64,000 nt of DNA from Streptomyces venezuelae (GCF_008642275.1 NZ_CP029189.1:2216001-2280000); one strand, 5' to 3'. Positions 32,778 to 43,469 are shown, numbered from the stretch's first letter. Notes: generated by a model not told the origin, from the letters alone. Translations and numbers: made by a program.

Positions 32778-33920
32778 ATGAGCACCCCGCCGAACCCGCC
32801 CAGCACTCCCGCCGGTCCGCCGACCGGGCCGGCGGACACCCCGACACCCGAGACGGACTCCATACCCGCGCCCGCGCAGCCGCTGTCACTGGAGAAGACC
32901 CCGGAGGCCCCGGCGGCCCCCGAGACCCCGGCGGCCCCCGAGACCCCGGCGGCCCCCGAGACCCCGGCGGCCCCCGCGCCCGCGCCCGCGGCACCGGAGC
33001 CGGTACGGCCCCCGTCGGCCTTCGCCCCGCCGACGCCGCCCGCTCCCACCCCCGCGGGGGCCCCGGGCTACGGCACCCCGGCACCTCAGAGCCACCAGTG
33101 GGGTGCGCCCACCCCCGCCTTCCCCGGAGCCCCGTACCCCGGGTACGCGCAGCCCGCCCCGACCGGAAACGGCCTGGCGGTGGCCGCCGTCATCACCGGT
33201 GGCTTCGGCATCGTCCTGGGCGTCATCCCGTTCCTCTTCTGGGCCGGCACCCTGGTCGCCGCCGTCGGCGTGGGCCTCGGCATCGGCGGTGTCGTCCGCG
33301 CCAACAAGGGCGCGCCGAACAAGTCGATGGCCGTCGTCGGCACCGTTCTCGCCGTACTCGGCCTGCTCTCCTCGGTCGGCGGCTTCTTCCTCACCTTCCT
33401 GGTCGTCGACAGGGCCGAGAGCCGTGCCGACCGGCAGGTCGAGGAGCACCTGGGACGGGACGGACGCCGCCCCGGCAAGGAGCCCCGGCCCTCCACGCCG
33501 CCTTCGCCCACCCAGGTCCCCGGGCTGACCAGCGCGCTGCCGTTCGGCGAGACCTTCACGTACTCGAACGGCATCAAGGTGAGCCTCTCGGTTCCGACGG
33601 CGTACGAGCCGAAGAGCAAGTACTCCCGCGAGAGGATCAAGAACGCGGTCCAGCTCACCGTCACCATCACCAACGGGTCGACCGAGCCGCACGACGTGAT
33701 CTTCGCCGTGCCCAACGTCCGTGACGACCAGGGCATGACCGCCGACATCGTCTACGACGGCGGGCAGGTACCGAAGATGCTCTCGGGTTCGGTCCTGCCG
33801 GGCGAATCCGCCAGCGGGATCATGGCCTTCGAGGTGCCCGAGGGCACCAGGAGCATCTCCGCGGACATCACCGCCGGGATCATGTTCGACCGCGTGAAGT
33901 ACGCGGGCCCGATCGGCTGA
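32778..33920 (+). CDS. DUF4190 and DUF4352-type membrane protein
   Basis: 380 residues from ATG 32778, with AAAGGA upstream. A long Pro/Ala-rich cytoplasmic N-terminus (1-130) contains three PETPAA repeats. Two membrane spans (about 135-155 and 178-205) match DUF4190 (GLAVAAVITGGFGIVLGVI, AVVGTVLAVLGLLSSVGG). The outer C-terminal domain (about 245-380) is an immunoglobulin-like DUF4352 type (FTYSNGIKVSLSVPTAY, VQLTVTITNGS). Proteins of this design are frequent in Streptomyces, and their role at the cell surface is unknown. Spacing to nadE is 71 bp. Confidence 0.8.
   Translation: MSTPPNPPSTPAGPPTGPADTPTPETDSIPAPAQPLSLEKTPEAPAAPETPAAPETPAAPETPAAPAPAPAAPEPVRPPSAFAPPTPPAPTPAGAPGYGTPAPQSHQWGAPTPAFPGAPYPGYAQPAPTGNGLAVAAVITGGFGIVLGVIPFLFWAGTLVAAVGVGLGIGGVVRANKGAPNKSMAVVGTVLAVLGLLSSVGGFFLTFLVVDRAESRADRQVEEHLGRDGRRPGKEPRPSTPPSPTQVPGLTSALPFGETFTYSNGIKVSLSVPTAYEPKSKYSRERIKNAVQLTVTITNGSTEPHDVIFAVPNVRDDQGMTADIVYDGGQVPKMLSGSVLPGESASGIMAFEVPEGTRSISADITAGIMFDRVKYAGPIG
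32922..32975 (+). repeat. 18-bp tandem repeat, 3 copies, coding
   Basis: GAGACCCCGGCGGCCCCC is repeated three times without change (starts at 32922, 32940 and 32958). It encodes (ETPAAP)3 in the Pro-rich tail. Partial units flank it. Confidence 0.8.
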
Positions 33921-33979
33921 CGTAGCGTCACATCGCAGGAAACAGGCGGGGTCCAGGACATCGCGTCAGAAAGACGATT

Positions 33980-33985
33980 ACACTG
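33980..33985 (+). promoter_or_regulatory. -10 box of leaderless nadE promoter
   Basis: TACACT ends 6 nt before GTG 33992 and no SD is present. The same hexamer precedes map. Confidence 0.45.
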
Positions 33986-33991
33986 GGCCCC

Positions 33992-35746
33992 GTGCCTCAA
34001 CTTCGACTCGCTCTGAACCAGATCGACTCCCACGTCGGCGACATCGCCGCGAACGCCGACTCGGTCGTCCACTGGACCCGGCACTCCGCCGAGCAGGGTG
34101 CCCACCTGGTGGCGTTCCCGGAGATGATGCTGACCGGGTACCCCGTCGAGGACCTCGCCCTGCGCGGTTCCTTCGTGGAGGCCTCCCGGGCCGCGCTGCG
34201 CGGGCTCGCGGAGCGGCTGGCCGCCGAGGGCCTCGGCGAGCTGCCGGTCGTCGTCGGCTACCTCGACCGCACCGAGCGGGCCGTACCCCGCCTGGGCCGC
34301 CCGGCCGGCTCCCCCGAGAACGCGGCCGCCGTGCTGCACCGCGGACAGGTCGTCCTGCGCTTCGCCAAGCACCACCTCCCCAACTACGGCGTGTTCGACG
34401 AGTTCCGGTACTTCGTGCCGGGCGACACCCAGCCGGTGATCCGGGTGAGCGGGGTCGACGTGGCCCTGGCCATCTGCGAGGACCTCTGGCAGGAGGGCGG
34501 CCGGGTCCCGGCCACCCGCTCCGCCGGGGCCGGGCTGCTGATCTCCGTGAACGCGTCCCCGTACGAGCGCGACAAGGACGACCAGCGCCTCGAACTGGTC
34601 CAGAAGCGGGCGCAGGAGGCCGGCTGCACCCTCGCCTACCTGGCGATGATCGGCGGCCAGGACGAGCTGGTCTTCGACGGCGACTCGATCGTCGTCGACG
34701 CCCACGGGCAGGTCGTCGCCCGCGCCCCGCAGTTCTCCGAGGGCTGCGTCCTGGTCGACCTCGACCTTCCGGCCGCCCGTGCCGACGCCCCCGAGGGCGT
34801 GGTGGACGACGGGCTGCGGATCGAGCGCGTGATCCTCTCCGAGGAGCCCGTCGCACCGTACGAGCCGGTGGTCACCGGCGGATACGCCGACCGGCTCGAC
34901 GACGACGAGGAGGTCTACGACGCGCTCGTCGTGGGACTGCGCGCCTACGTAAGGAAGAACGGGTTCCGCTCGGTCCTGATCGGGCTCTCCGGAGGCATCG
35001 ACTCCGCGCTCGTCGCCGCCATCGCCTGCGACGCGATCGGCGCGCAGAACGTCCACGGCGTCTCGATGCCCTCGAAGTACTCCTCGGACCACTCCCGCAG
35101 CGACGCGGCCGAGCTGGCCGAGCGCACCGGGCTGAACTTCCGGACCGTCTCCATCGAGCCGATGTTCGACGCCTACATGGGCTCGCTGGGCCTGACCGGC
35201 CTGGCCGAGGAGAACCTCCAGTCCCGGCTGCGCGGCACCCTGCTGATGGCCCTGTCCAACCAGGAGGGCCACATCGTGCTGGCCCCGGGCAACAAGTCGG
35301 AGCTGGCCGTCGGCTACTCCACCCTGTACGGCGACTCGGTGGGCGCGTACGGCCCGATCAAGGACGTCTACAAGTCGGACGTGTTCCGGCTCGCGGAGTA
35401 CCGCAACCGGGCCGCCGCCGAGCGCGGTGAGGTCCCGCCGATCCCGGAGAACTCGATCGTGAAGCCGCCGAGCGCCGAGCTGCGGCCGGGCCAGGTGGAC
35501 ACGGACTCGCTGCCCGACTACCCGGTCCTCGACGCGGTCCTGGCCATGTACGTGGACCGCGACCAGGGCCTCGACGAGATCGTGGCGGCCGGCTTCGACC
35601 CGGAGCTGGTGGCCAGGACCCTGCGGATGGTGGACACGGCGGAGTACAAGCGCCGCCAGTACCCGCCGGGCACGAAGATCTCCGCGAAGGGCTTCGGCAA
35701 GGACCGCCGGCTGCCCATCACGAACGGCTGGCGCGAACAGGCGTAG
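33992..35746 (+). CDS. nadE: Glutamine-dependent NAD+ synthase
   Basis: 584 residues from GTG 33992. An N-terminal nitrilase-type glutaminase (about residues 1-270) has the triad Glu44 (FPEMMLTG), Lys126 (FAKHHLPNYG) and Cys162 (AICEDLW). A C-terminal synthetase (about 300-584) has the PP-loop SGGIDS at residue 333. The enzyme converts deamido-NAD+ with ATP and glutamine to NAD+, the last step of NAD synthesis. All key residues are intact and the length is normal. A 17-bp terminator hairpin follows. The gene lies in the same core stretch as glnE and panB, as in S. coelicolor. Confidence 0.97.
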   Translation: MPQLRLALNQIDSHVGDIAANADSVVHWTRHSAEQGAHLVAFPEMMLTGYPVEDLALRGSFVEASRAALRGLAERLAAEGLGELPVVVGYLDRTERAVPRLGRPAGSPENAAAVLHRGQVVLRFAKHHLPNYGVFDEFRYFVPGDTQPVIRVSGVDVALAICEDLWQEGGRVPATRSAGAGLLISVNASPYERDKDDQRLELVQKRAQEAGCTLAYLAMIGGQDELVFDGDSIVVDAHGQVVARAPQFSEGCVLVDLDLPAARADAPEGVVDDGLRIERVILSEEPVAPYEPVVTGGYADRLDDDEEVYDALVVGLRAYVRKNGFRSVLIGLSGGIDSALVAAIACDAIGAQNVHGVSMPSKYSSDHSRSDAAELAERTGLNFRTVSIEPMFDAYMGSLGLTGLAEENLQSRLRGTLLMALSNQEGHIVLAPGNKSELAVGYSTLYGDSVGAYGPIKDVYKSDVFRLAEYRNRAAAERGEVPPIPENSIVKPPSAELRPGQVDTDSLPDYPVLDAVLAMYVDRDQGLDEIVAAGFDPELVARTLRMVDTAEYKRRQYPPGTKISAKGFGKDRRLPITNGWREQA

Positions 35747-35755
35747 GAACGGCGC

Positions 35756-35791
35756 GGCCCCGGCCGCTCTCCGGGGAGAGCGGCCGGGGCC
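35756..35791. terminator. Bidirectional terminator after nadE
   Basis: A perfect 17-bp stem (GGCCCCGGCCGCTCTCC with complement) separated by 2 nt, between the ends of nadE and the convergent exonuclease-phosphatase-like gene. Confidence 0.85.
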
Positions 35792-35810
35792 TTCGGCGCT
35801 TGCGCGTCCG

Positions 35811-36839
35811 TCAGGGCTTCACGGTGACCCGGGCGGCGACGGGAAGGTGGTCGCTGCCGGTGCGGGGCAGCGTCCAGGAGGCCTCCGGCTTGATCCCGCG
35901 GACCATGATCTGGTCGATCCGGGCCATCGGGAACTGCGCCGGCCAGCTGAAGCCGAAGCCGTCGCCCGCCGCGCCCTGGGTGGAGCGCATCTGCGAGGTG
36001 ACCTCGGAGAGGGCGCGGTCGTTCATCGTTCCGTTGAGGTCGCCGAGCAGGATGACCTTCTTCAGCGGTTCGGCGGCGAGCGCGGCGCCCAGCGCGTCGG
36101 CGCTGTCGTCACGCTGGTTTGCGGTGAAGCCGGCGTTCAGCTTGACCCGGACGGAGGGCAGGTGGGCGACGAAGGCGGCGACCGGCCCCTGGGGGGTGGC
36201 GACGGTGGCGCGCATGGCCCGGGTCCAGCCCATCCGGATGTCGACGGGCGCGCTCGCGGTGAGCGGGTACTTGCTCCACAGGCCGACGGTGCCCTCGACG
36301 GAGTGGTACTTGTACGTGGCCGCGAGGGCCTTCTCGTAGACGGGGACGGCGCTGCCCTTGAGCTCGGTCAGGGCCAGCACGTCGGCCCCGGACCGGGCCA
36401 CCGACTCGGCGGTGCCGCGCGGGTCCGGGTTGTCGGCGTCGACGTTGTGGGCGGCCACCACCAGGTTGCCGCCGGAGCCGGACTTGTCGCTGACCAGGCC
36501 GCCGAAGAGGTTCGCCCAGACCGCGGCCGTCAGCAGTATCGCGAGGAGCGCGGTGGCGGACCTGCGGTAGACGGCCCCCGCCAGCAGCAGCGGGACGGCC
36601 AGGCCCAGCCAGGGCAGGAAGGTCTCGGTGAGGCTGCCGAGGTTGCCCACGTGGTTGGGCAGGTCCGCGTGGAAGATCATGACGAGGGAGATCAGCAGGG
36701 CGATCCCGGCGAGGACCCAGCCCCGCCGCCAGATACCGGGGTCCCCGCGCAGGGCGGTCAGCCGGCGCCGGAGAGGGGTCCCGGAGGGCTCGTGCTCCGA
36801 GCCGCCGTTCCCCGACTCCGTCATGTACGCCTGTGCCAT
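35811..36839 (-). CDS. Endonuclease/exonuclease/phosphatase-fold protein, membrane-anchored
   Basis: 342 residues. The N-terminal 115 residues contain three predicted membrane spans. The C-terminal domain (about 120-342) is an EEP (DNase I-like) fold: NLVVAAHNVDADNPDP, then ALTELKGS (metal Glu), LLGDLNGTMND (Asp and Asn), and the final GSDHLPVAARV (Asp-His pair). It should hydrolyse a phosphodiester or phosphomonoester outside the membrane, such as nucleic acid, phosphoinositide or a wall polymer. The start ATG 36839 follows GAGGGCAGCGG. It is not in an evident operon. Confidence 0.87.
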   Translation of the reverse strand: MAQAYMTESGNGGSEHEPSGTPLRRRLTALRGDPGIWRRGWVLAGIALLISLVMIFHADLPNHVGNLGSLTETFLPWLGLAVPLLLAGAVYRRSATALLAILLTAAVWANLFGGLVSDKSGSGGNLVVAAHNVDADNPDPRGTAESVARSGADVLALTELKGSAVPVYEKALAATYKYHSVEGTVGLWSKYPLTASAPVDIRMGWTRAMRATVATPQGPVAAFVAHLPSVRVKLNAGFTANQRDDSADALGAALAAEPLKKVILLGDLNGTMNDRALSEVTSQMRSTQGAAGDGFGFSWPAQFPMARIDQIMVRGIKPEASWTLPRTGSDHLPVAARVTVKP

Positions 36840-37127
36840 ACCGCTGCCCTCACTGCCGTGCTCGCGCTCCGTCCCCGCCCCTTGACCCTAGGCGATGAAC
36901 CGGAGCCTTCCGTGCCGTACGTCACGACCGCCGGTCACGGTCGTACGTCCGGGAGGACGAACGGCCGTACGCAGGGGGTTCCGCTTGTCACGAAACGCGC
37001 ACATTGGATCCCGTGGCCAGGCTCGCACCGCGGAGCACTTCCGCCTTTGCCCGCGCGGATGCCACCATGGGGGGTGAGTCCGGGGACGTCGTAAGGGCGC
37101 CTCGAGATGACACAAGGAGCAGTTGCA

Positions 37128-37997
37128 ATGACGCCTGCCGTTTCGCCTGCCCGCGAACCCGCATCCGCGGCCTCCGCCACCCTGTACGGAGGCACGGGCA
37201 CCCGGCGCATCACCGTCCGCGACCTGGCCCTCGCCAAGGAACGCGGCGAGAAGTGGCCCATGCTCACCGCCTACGACGCGATGACCGCGTCCGTCTTCGA
37301 CGAGGCCGGCATCCCGGTCATCCTCGTCGGCGACTCCATGGGCAACTGCCACCTCGGCTACGACTCCACCGTCCCGGTGACGATGGACCACATGAGCATG
37401 CTCTCGGCGGCCGTCGTACGCGGCACGAGCCGTGCGCTGGTCGTCGGCGACATGCCGTTCGGCTCGTACCAGGAAGGCGCGGTGCAGGCCCTGCGCAGCG
37501 CCACCCGTCTCGTCAAGGAGGCCGGGGTCGGCGCGGTGAAGCTGGAGGGCGGCGAGCGCTCGCTGGCCCAGACCGAGCTGATCGTGCAGTCCGGCATCCC
37601 CGTCATGTCCCACCTGGGCCTGACCCCGCAGTCCGTCAACGCCATGGGCTACCGGGTCCAGGGCCGCGGCGACGAGGCCGCGCACCGGCTGCTGCGCGAT
37701 GCGAAGGCGGCGCAGGACGCGGGCGCGTTCGCGGTGGTGCTGGAGCTCGTCCCGGCCGAGCTGGCCGCGGAGGTCACCCGGTCCCTGCACATCCCGACGG
37801 TCGGCATCGGGGCGGGCGCGGAGTGCGACGCGCAGGTGCTGGTGTGGACCGACATGATGGGCCTGACCGGCGGGAAGATGCCGAAGTTCGTCAAGCAGTA
37901 CGCGAAGCTCCGCGAGACGATGACGGGCGCGGCGAGGGCCTTCGCCGAGGACGTGGTCGGCGGAACGTTCCCGCAGGCGGAGCACGCCTTCCACTGA
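37128..37997 (+). CDS. panB: 3-methyl-2-oxobutanoate hydroxymethyltransferase
   Basis: 289 residues. ATG 37128 is chosen over 37107 because AAGGAG lies 8 nt upstream. Beta-barrel ketopantoate hydroxymethyltransferase with the signature MLTAYDAMTASVFDEAGI and metal/substrate residues in ILVGDSMGNCHLGY, VKLEGG and LGLTPQSVNAMGY. It forms ketopantoate from 2-oxoisovalerate and methylene-tetrahydrofolate, the first committed step to pantothenate and coenzyme A. Full length, all motifs intact. A hairpin terminator follows at once, separating it from the ABC exporter genes. Confidence 0.97.
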   Translation: MTPAVSPAREPASAASATLYGGTGTRRITVRDLALAKERGEKWPMLTAYDAMTASVFDEAGIPVILVGDSMGNCHLGYDSTVPVTMDHMSMLSAAVVRGTSRALVVGDMPFGSYQEGAVQALRSATRLVKEAGVGAVKLEGGERSLAQTELIVQSGIPVMSHLGLTPQSVNAMGYRVQGRGDEAAHRLLRDAKAAQDAGAFAVVLELVPAELAAEVTRSLHIPTVGIGAGAECDAQVLVWTDMMGLTGGKMPKFVKQYAKLRETMTGAARAFAEDVVGGTFPQAEHAFH

Positions 37998-38013
37998 TCG
38001 CACGCGATCGCTC

Positions 38014-38048
38014 CGACAGCCCGCCGACCGCGTGTCGGCGGGCTGTCG
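38014..38048 (+). terminator. Terminator after panB
   Basis: A perfect 15-bp stem (CGACAGCCCGCCGAC with complement) and a 5-nt loop CGCGT, 17 bp after the panB stop. Its last bases begin the 11-bp repeat array. Confidence 0.8.
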
Positions 38049-38098
38049 TATGTCTGTCGTACGTTTGTCGGTCGGCTGTCGGTGCTTTGTCAGTGGCG
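38044..38098. promoter_or_regulatory. Five heptamer direct repeats at 11-bp spacing (SARP-like operator)
   Basis: TGTCGTA, TGTCGTA, TGTCGGT, TGTCGGT and TGTCAGT start at 38044, 38055, 38066, 38077 and 38088, each followed by a 4-nt spacer. Heptamers with 4-nt spacers are the known binding architecture of SARP regulators. The array ends 18 bp before the ABC transporter start. A BTAD/SARP-type regulator lies at 40035-43409. No clear -10 box was found. Function is inferred. Confidence 0.45.
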
Positions 38099-38116
38099 CC
38101 TGATCCCATGGGGGGC

Positions 38117-39126
<1,010 letters not shown>

Positions 39127-39130
<4 letters not shown>

Positions 39131-39978
39131 GCACCGTAACCACGACGAAGCCCGCTCCCACCGCGCCCGCCCCGGCCGCGGCCGCGGTGGCACACGGCGA
39201 GGGCCGGATCGGCCTGCGGGGCAACCTGCGGCACATCGGCGCCCTGGTGCGCCGCAACGCCCTGCAGATCAAGCAGGATCCCGAGTCGATGTTCGACGTC
39301 GTGTTCATGCCGATCATCTTCACGCTGCTGTTCGTGTTCGTCTTCGGCGGCGCGATCTCCGGCAAGGGGAACCAGGCGGACTACGTCAACTACGTGGTCC
39401 CGGGCCTCATGGCGATGATGGGCATGAACATCGCCATGGGTGTCGGCACCGGGGTCAACGACGACTTCAAGAAGGGCGTGATGGACCGGTTCCGGTCCAT
39501 GCCCATCGCCCGGTCGTCGGTGCTCATCGCCAAGATCGTCGTCGAGCTCGGCCGGATGATGGTGGCCATCGCCATCCTGCTCGCCGTGGGCTTCCTGCTC
39601 GGCCTGTCCATCAAGGGTCCGGTCGTGGGCCTGTTCCTCGCCATCGGGCTGTCGGCCGTCTTCGGCGCCTCGCTGATGTGGATCTTCGTCCTGCTCGGCC
39701 TCTCCCTCAAGACCCCGCAGGCCGTCCAGGGCATGGCGATGATGGTCCTGATGCCGCTGCAGTTCGGCAGCTCGATCTTCGCCCCGCCGACCACGATGCC
39801 GGGCTGGCTGCAGTCCTTCACGGACTACAACCCGCTGTCGAACCTGGCGGACGCCGCCCGTGCGCTGATCAACGGCACCCCGGTCGGCGACTCGGTGTGG
39901 ATGACCCTGATCTGGTCGCTGGCCATCACCGCGGTCACCATGCCGCTCGCGGTCCGGAAGTTCCGCCAGAAGACCTGA
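39127..39978 (+). CDS. ABC-2 type exporter permease (DrrB type)
   Basis: 283 residues. ATG 39127 overlaps the ATPase stop (ATGA), giving coupled translation. After an Ala/Pro-rich N-terminus there are six predicted spans with the ABC-2 signature region (MDRFRSMPIARSSVLIAKIV) after span 2 and FTDYNPLSNLADAARAL before the last span. It forms the membrane channel for the upstream ATPase, presumably as dimers. The stop is 56 bp before the end of the convergent regulator gene, with a short inverted GC stretch between (GCGGACCGATCC...GGATCGCGTCC) that may terminate both. Confidence 0.93.
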
Positions 39979-40034
39979 TCCGCGGACCGATCCGTTCGGA
40001 TCGCGTCCCGGACGGGCTCGGGCCGGGGGCCGGA

Positions 40035-43000
40035 TCAGACGAGGGCGGTGGCCTCCTCCAGGGAGAGGCCGCCGCCTTCGGCGTACGCCTTCTCGTAGAC
40101 GGCGTCGCCCAGCGCCGCCCGGGCCAGCTGCTGCGCCCGGGCGTAGTCCTCCCGTTCCGTCGTCACCGGGAAGTGCGCCGGCGGCAGCAGCGCCCGGTAG
40201 GCGCCCAGCAGCCGGGCCGCGTCGTACTCCCGGTGCGGGCCGCCGAGCGAGACCAGCGAGAGGGCCGCCGTCAGCAGGTAGACCGCCGGCATCTGCGGGG
40301 CCACCATCCGAGCCATCGGGTCCATGGCGGTGCCCATGGCCTGGCGCAGCCGGCCGAGCGCCTCCTCGTACAGCCCCTGCTGGTTGTCCAGCCAGGCCAT
40401 CGTGCCGAGCAGGAAGCCGTCGAAGATGGCGAACGCGCCGAAGGCGAACTCGTCCCGCAGGAGCTGCAGCTGGCCGTACGCCTCGGAGATCCGGCCCGTG
40501 CGGCCGAGGATGCCCGCGAGGAACATCCGGGCGGCGGGCATGGCCTCGTTGCCGAACCGCTGCACCGTCGCGGTGATCTCGGTGAGGATCTGCTCGGCCT
40601 CCTCGATCCGGCCGGCCTCGGTCAGCGTCCCGGCCATCCGGACGCGCAGCACCGTCACCTGGGCCTTGGCGCCGAGGCGTTCGGCATAGGCGATCGCCTC
40701 CTCGTAGTCGCGGGCGGCCAGGGCGTACTCGCCGCGTTTCTCCCGGGCCTCGGCGCGGGCGGACAGCGCCTCGGCGCAGCCCCAGGCGTCGCCGAGTTCA
40801 CGGAACAGCGAGAGGCTCTCGTCGGCGTCGCGCGAGGCGTCGCCGGCCCAGTCGGCCCGGTTGGCGAGGATGTTGGCGCGCAGCTGGAGGCCGGAGGCCA
40901 GTTCCCAGCGGTAGCCGAGCTCGCGGGCGGTCGCGACGGTCGCGTCGACGACCTCCCTGAGCAGCCCGGGGTCACCGACGATCATGACCGCGTAGATCCA
41001 CAGGGAGGCGGGGGTCCGGCAGGTCTGCGGCATCCCGGGCCGGTAGGCCGCGAGGACCCCGTCGATCAGGGCGCGGACCGAGGGGGTGTTCCAGGTCTCG
41101 TTGGTCTGGTCGCGGGCGGCCAGCAGGACCAGGTTGACGGCGCGCCAGGCCTCGGTGAGCGTTTCGCCGGAGTAGGGCGGTGGAGAGTCGAGGAGCCGTT
41201 CGTAGACGGGCTCGGCGGCGGTGTAGGGCGGCTCGAAGGGGTTGGGGCCGAGGGCCGCGGTGGCCTCGGCCCAGTGCCGGGACTCGGAGCGCAGGTCGTG
41301 CATGTGCCAGTACCAGCCCAGCGCGTGGACGAGGCACAGGGCCTCGTCGGCGTCGCGGACGGCGACGGCCCGGCGCAGGGCGGTACGCAGGTTCTCGTAC
41401 TCGGTGGCGAGCCGGTCGGCGGCCGCCCGCTGGCCGTGGCCGCGCAGCAGCGGCTCGGTGGTGCGGGCGAGCTCCCGGTAGTGGACGAGGTGGCGGTGCT
41501 CGGTGGCCTCGCGGTCGCCGTCGGCCTCGGCGAGGCGCTCGGCGGCGTACTCGCCGACCGTCTCCAGCAGGCGGTAGCGCATGCCGAGGCCCTCGGCTCC
41601 GGGGGTGGCCACGACGAGTGACTTGTCGACGAGGGAGCCGAGGACGTCGGCGGGATCGTACGAGGGGTCGCGGGCGGGGTCGGTGCAGACGGCCTCGGCG
41701 GCGGCGAGGTCGCAGCCGCCGGCGAAGACGGACAGCCGGCACAGGACGGTGCGTTCGGCCTCGTCGAGCAGGTCCCAGGACCAGTCGACCACGGCGCGCA
41801 GGGTCTGCTGGCGGGGCAGGACCGTGCGGGCGCCGCTGGTCAGGAGCCGGAAGCGGTCGTCGAGCCGGTCGGCGATCTGGCGCGGCGTGAGCAGCCGCAG
41901 CCGGGCGGCGGCCAGCTCGATGGCCAGCGGCAGACCGTCCAGGCGGCGGCAGATCTCGGCGGCCGCCGCCGGGTCCTCCTCGATGGTGAACCCGGCGCGG
42001 GCGGCGGCCCCGCGGTCGCCGAGCAGTTGCAGTGCGATGGGGTCGGGCAGTGGTTCCACCGGCCGCAGGGACTCTCCCGGGACGCCGAGGGGTTCGCGGC
42101 TGGTGGCCAGGATCCGGATGTCCGGGCAGTGCGTGAGGAGGCGTTCGGCGAGGGCGGCGGCCGCGCCGATGACGTGCTCGCAGTTGTCGAGCAGCAGCAG
42201 GAGCCGGCGCCGTGCGCAGTGCTCGGCGAGCCGGTCGAGGGGGTCGTCCGCGGCGCGTTCGGTGAAGGCGCGCAGTTCCTCGGCTGCGGCGCCGCGCAGC
42301 TTGGTCTCCCGGGCCCCGAGCGCGGCGAGGGTGGCTTCGGCGACGTCCTCCGGGTCGTCGACGGGGGCGAGCTCGACGAGCCAGACCCCGTCGGGCCAGG
42401 CACTCTCGTCCTGGGCCTCGGCGGCCTCCTGGGACAGCCGCGTCTTGCCGGCGCCGCCGGGCCCGAGGAGCGTGACGAGACGGGCCCGCGCGAGGTCGTC
42501 CCCGATGACGCGGATGTCGTCCTCGCGGCCGACGAAGGTGGTCAGGCGCGCCCGCAGATTTCCCTTGGACGCGGACGCGGGGGCGGGGGCGGACGCGGGG
42601 GCGGACGTCGGCGCGGGCACGGACGCGCCGGCGAAGGCCCCGTCCGCGACAGCGGCGGCAGCGGCGGGAGAGGCAGCGGCGGCGGTCGGCGGCTGTGCGT
42701 CCGGGGTCAGCAGCTCGGCGTGCAGGGCGCGCAGTTCCGGGCCCGGGTCCGTGCCCAGCCGGTCGGACAGCTCCCGGCGGAGGCTTTCGTACTCGGCCAG
42801 CGCCTCCGCGGGGCGGCCCGCGTCACGCAGGGCCCGGATGCGCAGGGCGTACAGCGGCTCGTCCAGCGGCAGCTGCGTGCACAACGCGTTCAGCTCCGGC
42901 AGGCACCGTTCCGCCTCACCCATCGCCAGGGCCGCCGCGAGCCGCCCCCGGCGCGCGTCCAGCCGTACGGCCTCCCAGCGCGCGGCCTCCGCGGCCGGGT

Positions 43001-43409
43001 CAGGCAGGTCGGCGAGGGCCGGCCCGCGCCACAGGGCGAGGGCCTCCTCGTACAGGGCAGCCGCCTCGGCCGGGTCCGACGCCCGGCCTCCGGCCCGGGC
43101 CAGCCTCTCGAAGCGGTACAGGTCGACGTCCTCGCGTTCGGCGGCCAGCTGGTAGCCACCCTCCGCGGAACGCACGGCCGGGTGTCCGAGCGCCCGGCGC
43201 AGCCGCGCGACCAGCGCCTGCAGGGCCGCCACCGCATCGGCCGGCGGATGGCCGTCCCACACCTCGGCGACGAGCAGCGGGGCGGGCACCACCCGCCCCG
43301 GACGCAGCGCGAGGGCGGTCAGCAGCGCCCGAAGGCGTGCTCCGCCGACGGCGACGGGGGTCCCGTCGTCGTGGGTGGCCTGGGCGGTTCCGAGGATCGC
43401 GTAACGCAC
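40035..43409 (-). CDS. AfsR/SARP-type regulator: HTH, BTAD, NB-ARC ATPase, TPR-like region
   Basis: 1124 residues from GTG 43409, with GGGGAG upstream. Residues about 1-90 form an OmpR-type winged helix (LRALLTALALRPGRVVPAPLL). Residues 95-240 form a BTAD domain (VDLYRFERLARAGGRASDP). After an Ala/Pro linker comes an NB-ARC ATPase with Walker A GPGGAGKT (about 316), Walker B LLLLDNCEHV and GLPLAIELAAARL. The C-terminal 500 residues are helical TPR-like repeats. This is the design of large SARP regulators that activate secondary metabolism genes on nucleotide or phospho-signal input. It is convergent with the exporter and divergent from the M50 gene. Targets are unproven. Confidence 0.92.
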   Translation of the reverse strand: MRYAILGTAQATHDDGTPVAVGGARLRALLTALALRPGRVVPAPLLVAEVWDGHPPADAVAALQALVARLRRALGHPAVRSAEGGYQLAAEREDVDLYRFERLARAGGRASDPAEAAALYEEALALWRGPALADLPDPAAEAARWEAVRLDARRGRLAAALAMGEAERCLPELNALCTQLPLDEPLYALRIRALRDAGRPAEALAEYESLRRELSDRLGTDPGPELRALHAELLTPDAQPPTAAAASPAAAAAVADGAFAGASVPAPTSAPASAPAPASASKGNLRARLTTFVGREDDIRVIGDDLARARLVTLLGPGGAGKTRLSQEAAEAQDESAWPDGVWLVELAPVDDPEDVAEATLAALGARETKLRGAAAEELRAFTERAADDPLDRLAEHCARRRLLLLLDNCEHVIGAAAALAERLLTHCPDIRILATSREPLGVPGESLRPVEPLPDPIALQLLGDRGAAARAGFTIEEDPAAAAEICRRLDGLPLAIELAAARLRLLTPRQIADRLDDRFRLLTSGARTVLPRQQTLRAVVDWSWDLLDEAERTVLCRLSVFAGGCDLAAAEAVCTDPARDPSYDPADVLGSLVDKSLVVATPGAEGLGMRYRLLETVGEYAAERLAEADGDREATEHRHLVHYRELARTTEPLLRGHGQRAAADRLATEYENLRTALRRAVAVRDADEALCLVHALGWYWHMHDLRSESRHWAEATAALGPNPFEPPYTAAEPVYERLLDSPPPYSGETLTEAWRAVNLVLLAARDQTNETWNTPSVRALIDGVLAAYRPGMPQTCRTPASLWIYAVMIVGDPGLLREVVDATVATARELGYRWELASGLQLRANILANRADWAGDASRDADESLSLFRELGDAWGCAEALSARAEAREKRGEYALAARDYEEAIAYAERLGAKAQVTVLRVRMAGTLTEAGRIEEAEQILTEITATVQRFGNEAMPAARMFLAGILGRTGRISEAYGQLQLLRDEFAFGAFAIFDGFLLGTMAWLDNQQGLYEEALGRLRQAMGTAMDPMARMVAPQMPAVYLLTAALSLVSLGGPHREYDAARLLGAYRALLPPAHFPVTTEREDYARAQQLARAALGDAVYEKAYAEGGGLSLEEATALV

Positions 43410-43469
43410 CGGGCCATTCTCCCCGCACCCGGCACAGGACCCGCACCTTTTTCCCTGCGGCCTGCGGGA

